DNA of 64,000 bases from Thermoleophilaceae bacterium. Its GTDB lineage: Bacteria; Actinomycetota; Thermoleophilia; Solirubrobacterales; Thermoleophilaceae. Location of the stretch: contig JAUJOQ010000001.1 in the NCBI GenBank assembly GCA_030447725.1, positions 643,422-707,421 on the forward strand. Reading direction: 5' to 3'. Shown piece by piece: positions 51,999 through 60,473 of the stretch (position 1 is the stretch's first letter; every line of letters starts with the position of its first letter). Below the pieces are notes generated by a model, which ran no database searches, had not been told where the DNA came from, and saw only the letters and a program-made list of their open reading frames with translations. Position numbers and translations under genes: made by a program.

Positions 51999-52619
51999 GT
52001 GCCGGTCCTCGGCAGCGCCCCCAACAAGCGCACCTTCTTCTCGCTGCTTCAGGAGGCGGGCGAGAACGCCGAGAGCGCAACCGGCAAGCTCGACCGGCTC
52101 ATGCGCACCTGGCCCGACGAGCACGAGCTGCGCGCCGAGGTGAAGGAGCTCGAAGAGGAAGGCGATCGGATCACCCACGACATCCTCCACCAGCTCCACG
52201 CGACCAAGTTCACGCCGCTCGACCGCGAGGACATCCACGCGCTGGCGGTGGCGCTCGACGACGTGGTCGACTACACCGAGGAGGCGGCCGACGTACTCGG
52301 CCTCTACAAGATCGAAGCTCCGATGGAGCAGGCCGTGGAGCTGACAGGAGTGCTGCGGGACGCCGGACGAGAGCTGGCAACGGCCCTGCACAAGCTCGAG
52401 ACGACGTCCGAGCTCGGTTCGCACGTGCTCGAGCTCGACCGTCTGGAGGACGAAGGCGACCGGATAAGCCGCCAGGCGCTAGTTTCGCTGTTCGCAGGCG
52501 GCATCGATCCGATGGTGGTGATCCGGTGGAAGGACGTATTCGAAAGGCTCGAGCAGGGCATCGACGCCTGCGAACGGGTGGCCCATGTGCTCGAGGGGAT
52601 CGTCGTCAAGCACAGTTGA
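51999..52619 (+). CDS. DUF47 family PhoU-like protein
   Basis: DUF47 proteins share the PhoU fold and usually accompany Pit phosphate transporters. The 206-aa product has KRTFFSLLQEAGENAESATG, EEEGDRITHDILHQLH, the TPLDREDIHAL motif near residue 68, and EDEGDRISRQALVSLF near residue 152. No pit gene is visible here; it directly follows phoU after 1 bp, so in this organism it sits in the Pst operon. The role may be to tune transport or signalling. It starts with GTG. Confidence 0.88.
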   Translation: MPVLGSAPNKRTFFSLLQEAGENAESATGKLDRLMRTWPDEHELRAEVKELEEEGDRITHDILHQLHATKFTPLDREDIHALAVALDDVVDYTEEAADVLGLYKIEAPMEQAVELTGVLRDAGRELATALHKLETTSELGSHVLELDRLEDEGDRISRQALVSLFAGGIDPMVVIRWKDVFERLEQGIDACERVAHVLEGIVVKHS

Positions 52620-52642
52620 GCACGCGCCTTCCCGCGCCCCCG

Positions 52643-53527
52643 ATGATCTACGGCTGCATCGACATCGGCAGCAACACGACCCGGCTGCTCGTGGCCACGG
52701 AGCAGCCGCTACGAGAGCTCGCCGCCCAGCGCTCCTTCACCCGCATCGGCCGCAGCCTGGGTGAGGACGGTCAGATCCCGGAGGAGAAGATCGCCGAGAC
52801 CGCGGCGGTGGCCGGCGCCCAGGCGCGCCTGGCCCGCGAGATGGGCGCCGGCACGGTGGCCGCGGTGGCCACGGCGGCGGTGCGCGACGCCGTCAACCGC
52901 GATGAGATGGTGGCGGCGGTCGAGGAGGCCGCGGACCTGGAGCTGAAGGTGCTCGACAGCAACGAGGAGGCACGGCTGTCGTTCGTGGGCGCCACCCGTA
53001 CCCTGCCCGAGCCCGCCCAGGGCACGATCGCGGTGATCGAGGTGGGCGGCGGCTCCACCGAGATCGCGGTGGGAGCGCCCGATGGCACGGTCGAGTGGTC
53101 GCAGTCGCTGCGTGTGGGCTCCGGAGTGCTCACCGACGCCTACCTTCGCTCGGATCCGCCGGCCCTCGCGGACCTCGACGCCGCACGTGAGCGCGTGGGC
53201 GACGCGTTCGCCGCCCTCACACCGCCGGTGGCGGGCGTGGCGGTGGCGGTCGGGGGAACGGCAACCTCTCTCCACCGCCTGGTGGGCGGCGAGCTCTGCG
53301 AGCGAACGCTGGCTGAGGGCATAGCGGTGCTGTCGGGGAGCCGGATCGACGAGGTGGCCCGGCGCTTCGAGCTCGATCCCGAGCGGGTATGCCTGCTGCC
53401 TGCCGGGATCATCGTGCTGGCGGCGGCGTGCCGCTGCCTGCGCCTGCCGCTGCAGATTGCGCGAGGCGGCCTGCGCGAAGGCGTGATTCTCGAGCTGATC
53501 GACGCCTCGCGCTCGGAGGGAGATTGA
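52643..53527 (+). CDS. ppx: Exopolyphosphatase / guanosine pentaphosphatase
   Basis: Ppx/GppA enzymes cut phosphate from polyphosphate or pppGpp. The 294-aa single-module enzyme shows the actin-fold phosphate-1 loop CIDIGSNTTRLLVA near residue 4 and phosphate-2 loop IAVIEVGGGSTEIAVG near residue 127, plus VAVGGTATSLHRLVGG near residue 195. It is the short actinobacterial form without the C-terminal HD domain of E. coli Ppx. ATG 52643 gives the standard start; a TTG at 52616 overlapping the DUF47 stop would add nine residues. It overlaps the next gene by 4 bp (TTGA). Confidence 0.92.
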   Translation: MIYGCIDIGSNTTRLLVATEQPLRELAAQRSFTRIGRSLGEDGQIPEEKIAETAAVAGAQARLAREMGAGTVAAVATAAVRDAVNRDEMVAAVEEAADLELKVLDSNEEARLSFVGATRTLPEPAQGTIAVIEVGGGSTEIAVGAPDGTVEWSQSLRVGSGVLTDAYLRSDPPALADLDAARERVGDAFAALTPPVAGVAVAVGGTATSLHRLVGGELCERTLAEGIAVLSGSRIDEVARRFELDPERVCLLPAGIIVLAAACRCLRLPLQIARGGLREGVILELIDASRSEGD

Positions 53528-54033
53528 CCGTGGCCCAGGCTCGGCCGATCCCGGAACTCAGTCCGGACATGCGCTTCGCCGACGCAGCGGCGGCCGCCGT
53601 GGAGGTACGCGCCGCCGAGGTGTTCGAGCACTCCGCCGGGGTGCTCGACTCAGACGACATCGAGCGCGTGCACGACATGCGGGTCAGCACCCGCCGCCTG
53701 CGGGCTGCGCTGGAAGTGTTCGCGGTCTGCTTCCCTCGCAAGGAGCACAGACGGGTGCTTCGCGAGGTCAAGGCGCTCGCCGACGCCCTCGGCGAGCGGC
53801 GCGACCCCGATGTGGCCCTCGAGGTCCTGTCCGGTGTGGCCGCCGAGCTGACGCGATCGGACCGGCCGGGGATCGAGAGCCTGGCGGCCGAGCTGCACGA
53901 GGAGCAGAAGCAGGGCAACGCGCGCCTGGAGCAGGCGCTCTCACGCGCACGGGAGAGCCAGCTCGAAGGGCGGCTGGCGGCGCTGGCCGAGGCGGCGCGG
54001 TCACCCCGCGCGCAAGCCGGCGCCTCACCATGA
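53524..54033 (+). CDS. CHAD-domain protein, N-terminal half
   Basis: CHAD domains bind polyphosphate through basic grooves on two related helical bundles. This 169-aa product carries only the first bundle: IERVHDMRVSTRRLRAALEV with the H-x-x-R and RR-L-R basic helix, then ALADALGERRDPDVALEVL. The second bundle is the next gene, which starts inside this one's stop (ATGA at 54030-54033). TTG 53524 overlaps the ppx stop; GTG 53530 is an alternative start. Together the two proteins would rebuild one complete CHAD domain. Confidence 0.85.
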   Translation: MTVAQARPIPELSPDMRFADAAAAAVEVRAAEVFEHSAGVLDSDDIERVHDMRVSTRRLRAALEVFAVCFPRKEHRRVLREVKALADALGERRDPDVALEVLSGVAAELTRSDRPGIESLAAELHEEQKQGNARLEQALSRARESQLEGRLAALAEAARSPRAQAGASP

Positions 54034-54617
54034 AGGCTCGAAAGGTCAAGAAGCTCGCCCCCGAGGGCGCCCTGGCCGACAACGCGCAGCGGATCGTGGC
54101 CGTACGGTTGGAGGAGTTGCGCTCCTTCGCCGGCGCGGCGCACGATCCGGCCGAGGTCGAGGCTCTGCACGACATGCGGATCGCGGCCAAGCGGCTGCGC
54201 TACGTGCTGGAGATCACCGAGCCCGCGCTGGGGCCCTCCGCCCGCCAGGGCGCCAAGACCGCGAAGAGGCTCCAGGACCTGCTCGGGGAGATCCACGACT
54301 GCGACGTGATGCTGCCGCGGGTGCGGGCTCACACCGAGCGGCTGCGGGCCGAGGACGTCGAGTGGGCACGACACGCTGCCGGCGGCAGGGCGCAAGACTT
54401 GACTCCGTCCGTGGCCAGCGGCGCTCCCAACCGCGCCCGCTACCGGGGCCTGGAGGCGCTCGGCGTCTACCTGAGCGCGCGCCGGTCAGTGCTGTTCGAC
54501 CGCTTCCTGCGCGAGTGGGAGGCGCTCGAGTCGGGTGGGTTCGCCGCCCGGCTGACGGACGGACTCAACCCTGTCCGGCCAGAGCCCGCAGCTCCTGCAG
54601 GCGGAGAAGGACCTTGA
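54030..54617 (+). CDS. CHAD-domain protein, C-terminal half
   Basis: A 195-aa product with only the second CHAD bundle: VEALHDMRIAAKRLRYVLEI near residue 48, and KRLQDLLGEIHDCDVMLPRV near residue 80, the conserved L-Q-x-x-L-G-x-x-H-D motif of CHAD C-terminal halves. The last helical hairpin and a Pro/Ala tail follow. The ATGA overlap with the first half implies coupled translation, and both should bind polyphosphate made by the neighbouring Ppk1. Its end overlaps the convergent SixA-like gene by 53 bp. Confidence 0.85.
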   Translation: MKARKVKKLAPEGALADNAQRIVAVRLEELRSFAGAAHDPAEVEALHDMRIAAKRLRYVLEITEPALGPSARQGAKTAKRLQDLLGEIHDCDVMLPRVRAHTERLRAEDVEWARHAAGGRAQDLTPSVASGAPNRARYRGLEALGVYLSARRSVLFDRFLREWEALESGGFAARLTDGLNPVRPEPAAPAGGEGP

Positions 54618-55002
54618 GCTCGCCCCGGTCGACGCCGACGACGGCTCCCTTGGGCAGCCGCACCTGGGCGCCGGTCATGCGGTGCACCGCCATGGAGAGG
54701 TCCGGATCGTGGCCCACGAGCAGCGCGTGCTCGCCGACCTCCTCCGCCACCTCCTCGGGGTCGAACGGACCGCCGGACAGCCGCTCGACCTCGACGAGCT
54801 CGTGGCCGAGCGCCTCGCAGATCGGCCGTGCCGTGTCGCGAGCTCGTACCTTGGGGCTCGACACGCAGCCATCCACCTCGACGCCGAGCACAGCAAGCGC
54901 CGAGGCGATCGCGCGAGCGTCGTCGCGGCCCTTCGCGGTCAGCTCACGGGCCTCGTCCGGCGAGCCGTCCTCGGCCTCCGTATGTCGCACCAGCCAGATC
55001 AC
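54565..55002 (-). CDS. SixA-like histidine phosphatase
   Basis: A 145-aa histidine phosphatase superfamily protein: catalytic LVRHTEAED near residue 4 (R-H-T/G), SSPKVRARDTARPICEAL near residue 48, and the second His in LLVGHDPDLS near residue 93. SixA removes phosphate from phosphohistidine proteins. GTG 55002 gives the normal N-terminus VIWLVRHTE. It is divergent from ppk1 and converges on the CHAD genes, a neighbourhood in which its target might be a phospho-His protein or a polyP-related substrate. Confidence 0.88.
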   Translation of the reverse strand: MIWLVRHTEAEDGSPDEARELTAKGRDDARAIASALAVLGVEVDGCVSSPKVRARDTARPICEALGHELVEVERLSGGPFDPEEVAEEVGEHALLVGHDPDLSMAVHRMTGAQVRLPKGAVVGVDRGELKVLLRLQELRALAGQG

Positions 55003-55065
55003 GCGCGCGCAACATACCGATCGCCCTAACCTGGATGTCACAACCGTGTGGAGGATGTAAAAACG

Positions 55066-57213
55066 ATGGAGCCGCCGACAACGGACATGCTCACCGACCG
55101 TCCGGCCGACCCTTCCCAGGACTCCGTGCCCGACCTCGCGTCGAGCGAGCTCTACACCAACCGGGAGCTCTCGTGGCTCGCCTTCAACGAGCGCGTGCTC
55201 GAGCTCGCCGAGGACGAGCGCACCCCGCTGCTCGAGCGGGCCAAGTTCCTCGCGATCTACACCACCAACCTGGACGAGTTCATGATGGTCCGAGTCGCCG
55301 GCCTCCACGATCAGGTGGATGCCGGCATCGACGCGCGCAAGGCCGACGGCCTGTCCCCGGTGCAGACGATCGAGCGCATCGCCGCGGGCACTCGCGAACT
55401 GGGGCGCCGTCAGAGCCGTCAGTGGGAGGACGAGATCTGCCCGGCGCTGACCGAGCACGGAATCCGGGTCACCGAATGTGGCCAGTGCAGCGAGGAGCAG
55501 CTGGGCGAGATCGACCGCATCTTCAACGAGCAGGTCTTTCCGGTCCTCACCCCGCTCGCCGTCGGCCCGGGGCGGCCGTTTCCCTACATCTCCAACCTGT
55601 CGCTGAGCCTGGCGGTGTGGGTGCGCGACCCGGTGAAGGACACGGAGCTGTTCGCCCGGGTCAAGGTGCCGCGCGAGGTGCTCCCGCGCTTCATCGAGAT
55701 CGGCGAGGGCACCTACGTGCCGCTCGAAGCGGTGATAGCGCGCAACCTGGGCGCGCTCTTCCCGGGCATGGAGGTTCAGCGCCACGCAGCGTTTCGAGTC
55801 ACCCGCGACGCCGACTTCGAGGTCTCCGACGAGGCCGACGACCTCCTCCGCGCCGTCGAGCAGGAGCTGCGCCAGCGCCGCTTCGGCGAGGTGGTGCGCC
55901 TGGAGGTGGGCTCGGAGATGGACGCCGACCTGCGCTCCTTCCTCATCGATCAGCTGCGGGTGGAGGAGAACGAGGTGGAGGACGTCGACGGCCTGCTCGA
56001 CCTCTCCGACCTCTGGGAGATCTACGGGCTCGAGGGCTTTGGGGCACTGCGCGAGAAGTCGTGGAAGCCGGTGTCCGTCGGCCCGTTCTCCGCCGATGAC
56101 GGCAAGCCGGACGTGCTGGCGGCCATGAGGGCGGGCGACCTGCTGGTGCACCATCCCTACGACTCGTTCGCTTCGAGCGTCGAACGGCTGGTCGAGCAGT
56201 CCGTGAACGACCCGGACGTGCTCGCGATCAAGATGACCGTGTACCGGACGTCCGACGACTCCGAGCTGGTGCCGCTGCTGATCAAGGCCGCAGAGCGCGG
56301 CAAGCAGGCGGTGTGCCTGGTGGAGCTGAAGGCGCGCTTCGACGAGCTGCGCAACATCAACTGGGCGCGCGCGCTCGAGGAGGCCGGCGCCCACGTGGTC
56401 CACGGGCTGCCGGGGCTCAAGACGCACGCCAAGGCGCTGCTGGTGGTGCGCCGGGAGGGCAAGGGAGTGCGCCACTACGTGCACGTCGGCACCGGGAACT
56501 ACCATGCCAAGACCGCTCGCCTGTACGAGGACTTCGGCCTGTTCACCACCAACCGCGAGGTCGCCGCCGACGTGGCGGCGCTGTTCAACGCCCTGACGGG
56601 CGCTTCGCGAACGCCGGGCTACCGCAAGGCGCTGGTGGCGCCCGAGTGGATGCGCGACGGGTTGCTGCGCGAGATCGAGGAGACCGTCCAGGCCCACCGC
56701 GACGGCAGGCAGGCGCGGATCGTGATGAAGATGAACTCGCTGGTGGACAAGCGCTGCATCCACGCGCTCTACGAGGCGTCCCGGGCCGGGGTGCCCGTGG
56801 ACCTGAACATCCGCGGGATCTCGTGCCTGCGAGCGGGGGTCCCCGGCGTGAGCGACAACATCCGGGTGGTCTCGGTCGTCGGGCGCTTTCTCGAGCACTC
56901 CCGTGCGTACGGATTTCTGCGCGGGGACGAGCAGCGCTGGTTCATCGGATCGGCCGACCTGATGCCGCGCAACCTCGACACCCGCATGGAGCTGCTGATC
57001 CCGGTGGAGGACCCCGTGGCCCGGGCCGAGATCGAGGACACGGTCGAACGCTGCCTGGCCGACGACGCCTTCGCCTGGGACCTGCTGCCAGACGGGTCGT
57101 GGGAGCGCCGAACGGGGGCGTCGCGCAGCGTGCACCGGGAGCTGATGGAGCGGGTCTCCGACCGCGCGGCGCGCGACCGGGCTATGGCCGAGACGTCGGC
57201 CGGCGAGCGCTGA
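55066..57213 (+). CDS. ppk1: Polyphosphate kinase 1
   Basis: Ppk1 polymerises the gamma-phosphate of ATP into polyphosphate through a phospho-His. The 715-aa protein has the full set: N-terminal YTNRELSWLAFNERVLELA, the head-domain IYTTNLDEFMMVRVAGL, the C1 domain KMTVYRTSDDSELVPLL and ARFDEL, the conserved His in GLKTHAKALLV, and the second C2 motif GTGNYHAKTARLYED. ATG 55066 is supported by GGAGG 12 nt upstream. It stands next to the CHAD pair and ppx, so polyP synthesis, binding and breakdown are grouped. Confidence 0.96.
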   Translation: MEPPTTDMLTDRPADPSQDSVPDLASSELYTNRELSWLAFNERVLELAEDERTPLLERAKFLAIYTTNLDEFMMVRVAGLHDQVDAGIDARKADGLSPVQTIERIAAGTRELGRRQSRQWEDEICPALTEHGIRVTECGQCSEEQLGEIDRIFNEQVFPVLTPLAVGPGRPFPYISNLSLSLAVWVRDPVKDTELFARVKVPREVLPRFIEIGEGTYVPLEAVIARNLGALFPGMEVQRHAAFRVTRDADFEVSDEADDLLRAVEQELRQRRFGEVVRLEVGSEMDADLRSFLIDQLRVEENEVEDVDGLLDLSDLWEIYGLEGFGALREKSWKPVSVGPFSADDGKPDVLAAMRAGDLLVHHPYDSFASSVERLVEQSVNDPDVLAIKMTVYRTSDDSELVPLLIKAAERGKQAVCLVELKARFDELRNINWARALEEAGAHVVHGLPGLKTHAKALLVVRREGKGVRHYVHVGTGNYHAKTARLYEDFGLFTTNREVAADVAALFNALTGASRTPGYRKALVAPEWMRDGLLREIEETVQAHRDGRQARIVMKMNSLVDKRCIHALYEASRAGVPVDLNIRGISCLRAGVPGVSDNIRVVSVVGRFLEHSRAYGFLRGDEQRWFIGSADLMPRNLDTRMELLIPVEDPVARAEIEDTVERCLADDAFAWDLLPDGSWERRTGASRSVHRELMERVSDRAARDRAMAETSAGER

Positions 57214-57231
57214 AGCTGCCGGGGCGGCCGG

Positions 57232-58443
57232 TCAGCCCGCAGGCTGCAGGCCGAGCCGCCTCTTCAGCGCCGCCACCCGCCCCGCCGCGTCTCGCACGCG
57301 GGCGGCGAAGTCGGGGTCGCGCTGCGCGCGCTCGAGCAGCACCGGGTAGATCTCGTTCCAGCTGCCCGAGCCGGTCATCAGCACCAGGTCGTTGCCTGCT
57401 TGCACCGAGCGTACCGCCGCCTCGGCGACGTTCGAGCGGTCCTGCACTGCCTGCGCCTCGATGCTGTCGGTGACCACCGCGCCCTCGAAGCCGAGCTCGC
57501 CGCGCAACAGGTCCCCGAGCACCCCGCTCGACTGGGATGCGATGTCCTCCTCGTCGAGTGATGGATACAGGGCGTGAGAGGACATCACGAGCGGCACGTC
57601 CTCCTCGATGGCGGCGCGGAATGAAGGCAGGTCGCCCTCCTCGATCTGCTGCCTGGAGGAGGAGACGGTGACCGACTCGTCGTCGGTGTTCGCCCCCGCG
57701 GCGCCCAGGCCGGGGAAGTGCTTGGCGGTGGCGGCCACGCCTTCGTCGTCGTGGGCGCGCACCGCCGCCGCGACCATCGCGGGCACGGTGTCGGGATCGC
57801 CGCCGTACGCGCGGCCCGCGACCACCGAACCCGGCCCCGACGCCACGTCCGCCACCGGAGCCAGGTTCACGTTGATCCCCTCCCCGCGAAGGGCGCGGGC
57901 GCCCTCGCCGGCGGCCTGCGCGGCGGCGTCCGGCCTGGCCAGCGTGCCCTGGGAAGCCTCAGGCGCGGCGAATGCCACACTGCGGATGTCACCGCCCTCC
58001 TGATCGGTGGCCACGATCGCTCCTCCGCCCGCGGCTCGCTGCAGTGAGTCGGTCACAGACCTCAGCGTGTCCGAGTCCGGGGCGTTCTTGGCGAACAGGA
58101 TCACGCCCGCGCCCTCGCCGTCGCGCAAGCGCCGGAGAATGTACGCCGGCGCCTCGGTGCCGTCGAAGCTCATGATCAGCAGCTCGCCCACCGCGCGCTC
58201 GAGCGACAGCTCGGCCTTGGGAACGACACGCTCGCCCGTCCCGTCGCGGGCACCGGCCGGCTCGCCGGTCTCGCGCTCGCCCGATACCTGGTTCTCGCCC
58301 CCCGTACCGGCGCCGATCACGACGCCGGCGACAAGGGCCGCGGCGGCCGCCGCGCAGAGAGCGGTCAGTCGCCGGCGGGCGGCGGGATCACGCGCGACGG
58401 GCACGCGGGCAGGGTAGCCGTGGGAATCGATCCCCGACCTCAT
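57232..58443 (-). CDS. Exported glycoside hydrolase family 3 protein (NagZ-like)
   Basis: A 403-aa GH3 protein with an N-terminal membrane anchor or signal peptide (LTALCAAAAAALVAGVVIG). The TIM barrel shows IVATDQEGGDIRSVAF, VNLAPVADVASG, KHFPGLGAAGANTDDESV and the nucleophile Asp in AVVTDSIEAQAV. In classical NagZ the segment after KHFPG is H-G-x-T-x-x-D-S-H with a His-Asp acid/base dyad; here it is L-G-A-A-G-A-N-T-D-D-E, so that His is missing. Activity on amino-sugar or other beta-glucosides is therefore uncertain. ATG 58443 is chosen; a GTG at 58404 would give a shorter leader. Confidence 0.82.
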   Translation of the reverse strand: MRSGIDSHGYPARVPVARDPAARRRLTALCAAAAAALVAGVVIGAGTGGENQVSGERETGEPAGARDGTGERVVPKAELSLERAVGELLIMSFDGTEAPAYILRRLRDGEGAGVILFAKNAPDSDTLRSVTDSLQRAAGGGAIVATDQEGGDIRSVAFAAPEASQGTLARPDAAAQAAGEGARALRGEGINVNLAPVADVASGPGSVVAGRAYGGDPDTVPAMVAAAVRAHDDEGVAATAKHFPGLGAAGANTDDESVTVSSSRQQIEEGDLPSFRAAIEEDVPLVMSSHALYPSLDEEDIASQSSGVLGDLLRGELGFEGAVVTDSIEAQAVQDRSNVAEAAVRSVQAGNDLVLMTGSGSWNEIYPVLLERAQRDPDFAARVRDAAGRVAALKRRLGLQPAG

Positions 58444-58475
58444 CCTCGCCACGGAGCTGGGTCTGGTTCGCCGCG

Positions 58476-59591
58476 CTATCCGGGGTCGACGCGCCCTACG
58501 CCCGCCGCGGCACAGCCTGCTTCGAGCTCGTCGAGACCGAAGCCGTCGACGGGACCGAGCGCCCCGGCGCCCGTGAGGCCTCCGGCCGCAGCCCGCTGCG
58601 CCCCCCAGGCGAGTATCTCGCCGGTGAAGGTGTATGCATCGACGCCGCTCAGGTGCACCTCCGCCAGGAGCTTGCCGGAGGGGTCGTAGGCGGCGCCGAC
58701 GACGTGCGATCCGCCGCGGGCGCGCTCACCGGCGTCCGGCCCGCCGGTGGAGCCCTTGATCAGCCGGTCGGCTGCGGCTGCATAGAGCGTCTTGACCCCG
58801 GGCACGCGGAAGGCGCCGGATCCGACCAGCGACACCGCCTGCACCGGGCGCGACAGTGGGCCGAACCAGCCGAGAAAGGAGTTCACCTCCTGCAGACCGG
58901 CATGGATCCGGGGGAGAGCAAAATGCTCTGAGGAGCCGACCGCCACGGCGGAACGGTCCCTGCCTCGAACCCTGAAGGTGCGGCGGCGCGCGGCGCCCCG
59001 CTCAGAGCGCAGGCTGCCACCCCGCCACGCGAAGCTCGGGGTTGCGGCGACGCCCGCGAGCGAGGCCTTCGTGCCGCCACTCATCGCCCCGGCGCCGGCG
59101 CTGCCGGTGATGAAGTAGCCGGTGTCGACGCGCACGGCCGCGGGGCCGGCGTCGCGCAGAGCGAGGGCGCCGGCCAGGTTGCCCGGTACCCAGTCGTAGC
59201 CGAAGGCGGTGACCATTCCGGTGCCTGCGGCGGCCGCCCGTGGCCCGTAGCGCTCGAACACCTCGCGGATGAAGGGTGGCTCGCCGGTGGAGTCGATGTA
59301 GTGCGCGCCCGCGGCGATGGCGGCCTCCGCTGCGGGCCTGCCCCACTTCACGAAGGGTCCTACCGTGGCCACCATCACGTCTCCCTCCTCCACCGTCGCC
59401 CTCACGGTCTCGGGTCGCGACACGTCGGCCACGGCCCTTTCCAGATCGCCGCCGAGCTCTCCCGCCACGTCAGCCAGCCGGGCGGCGTTGCGCGCCGCCA
59501 GCACGGGGCGCACGCCGCGGCGCACGAGCGCCTCCGCGGTCAGCCGGCCGGTGTAGCCGGTGGCCCCGAACACGACGATCCTTCCGGCCAC
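58476..59591 (-). CDS. Saccharopine dehydrogenase-like / trans-acting enoyl reductase family protein
   Basis: The N-terminal Rossmann fold reads IVVFGATGYTGRLTAEALVRRG, and the family segments VATVGPFVKWG and HYIDSTGEPPFIREV follow near residues 80 and 100. The C-terminal half has WRGGSLRSERGA and FTGEILAWGAQ. Related actinobacterial proteins include the trans-acting enoyl reductases of polyketide-like lipid synthesis, while others are only named saccharopine-dehydrogenase-like. The length is 371 aa. It lies 18 bp downstream of the convergently unrelated CNB-domain gene on the same strand. Confidence 0.85.
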   Translation of the reverse strand: MAGRIVVFGATGYTGRLTAEALVRRGVRPVLAARNAARLADVAGELGGDLERAVADVSRPETVRATVEEGDVMVATVGPFVKWGRPAAEAAIAAGAHYIDSTGEPPFIREVFERYGPRAAAAGTGMVTAFGYDWVPGNLAGALALRDAGPAAVRVDTGYFITGSAGAGAMSGGTKASLAGVAATPSFAWRGGSLRSERGAARRRTFRVRGRDRSAVAVGSSEHFALPRIHAGLQEVNSFLGWFGPLSRPVQAVSLVGSGAFRVPGVKTLYAAAADRLIKGSTGGPDAGERARGGSHVVGAAYDPSGKLLAEVHLSGVDAYTFTGEILAWGAQRAAAGGLTGAGALGPVDGFGLDELEAGCAAAGVGRVDPG

Positions 59592-59609
59592 CGGCGCGCA
59601 GCTCAGATC

Positions 59610-59999
59610 TCAGGCGTTGCCGCGGGCACGGGCCGCCGAGCGGATCTTGTCCGCGGCGCTGGGAACGGCCTTCTCCAGGCGCCTCATGTCCCACTGGTCC
59701 AAGGTGAGCAGGCGCATCGGCGACGTGGCCATCACCGTCGCGTTGCGCCGGTCGTGGCCGAGCAGCCCCATCTCACCGAAGAAGTCTCCCGGTCCGAGCT
59801 CGGCGAGCTTCTCGTCGCCGCGCGTGACCTCGGCGGTTCCCTCCTCGATCGCCATGAACTCGTACGCATAGTCGCCCTCGGTGACCAGCGGCTTGCCCTC
59901 GGACACAGAAACTTCGCTCACGAAGGGCGAGATCTTCTCCAGATCCTCGTCCGGCACGGACTCAAACAGCGGAAGCGTCTTCAGCCGGTTGGTGTCCAA
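59610..59999 (-). CDS. Stand-alone cyclic nucleotide-binding domain protein
   Basis: A single cNMP-binding domain of 129 aa: LKTLPLFESVPDEDLEKISP, the beta-roll EGDYAYEFMAIEEGTAEVTR and the phosphate-binding cassette GDFFGEMGLLGHDRRNATV, with Glu and Arg in the key positions, so it should bind cAMP or cGMP. There is no HTH or catalytic domain, so it would act as a regulator subunit of another protein. It is preceded in the reverse direction by a small gap and divergent from the 60096 gene. Confidence 0.88.
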   Translation of the reverse strand: MDTNRLKTLPLFESVPDEDLEKISPFVSEVSVSEGKPLVTEGDYAYEFMAIEEGTAEVTRGDEKLAELGPGDFFGEMGLLGHDRRNATVMATSPMRLLTLDQWDMRRLEKAVPSAADKIRSAARARGNA

Positions 60000-60095
60000 C
60001 CCGATCTCCTCACTCGCGGGAAGCTAACTGGTCGGAATCTAGCCCACCCCGGTCGCGATTGATCGGAGAGACGCCCCTCGGCGTAGAGACGGGAT

Positions 60096-60473
60096 ATGCC
60101 CTCCGTCCGCCGGCTGACCACCGCCTTCGCCCTGGGGCGCCTAGTTTTCGGGGTCGGCCTGATGGCCCGGCCCGAGCGCGTGGCCTCAGGCTGGATAGGC
60201 GCCGATGCCGAGAAGGGCGCGGTCAAGATCGTGCTTCGCGGCCTCGGCGCCCGCGATGTCGCGCTATCGGCGGGCGCGCTGGCGGCCCTCGGCGACGAGG
60301 ACCGGCTGGCGCATTGGATCGCCGCGGCGATCGGTTGTGACCTCTCCGACGTCGTGTCCACGCTGGCGGCCCAGCCCGACGCCCTCCCCGGCAACGCCCG
60401 CTGGGGCACGGTCGCCCTCGGCGGCGGTGCGGCTCTCGCCGGCGCGCTGCTGCTCGCCCGGATGAAGCGATGA
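60096..60473 (+). CDS. DUF4267-like small membrane protein
   Basis: A 125-aa protein with four hydrophobic stretches and the pattern ALGRLVFGVGLMARPERVAS ... IVLRGLGARDVALSAGALAAL, which resembles small DUF4267-type membrane proteins. It overlaps the FAD oxidoreductase gene by 4 bp (ATGA), so it is the first gene of the lipid-modification operon to 63770. The function is unknown. Confidence 0.7.
   Translation: MPSVRRLTTAFALGRLVFGVGLMARPERVASGWIGADAEKGAVKIVLRGLGARDVALSAGALAALGDEDRLAHWIAAAIGCDLSDVVSTLAAQPDALPGNARWGTVALGGGAALAGALLLARMKR

Noticed and set aside
55003-57135. Long upstream extension of the minus-strand SixA frame
   Set aside because: It is antisense to ppk1. Only the part from 55002 on has histidine phosphatase motifs and a normal start.
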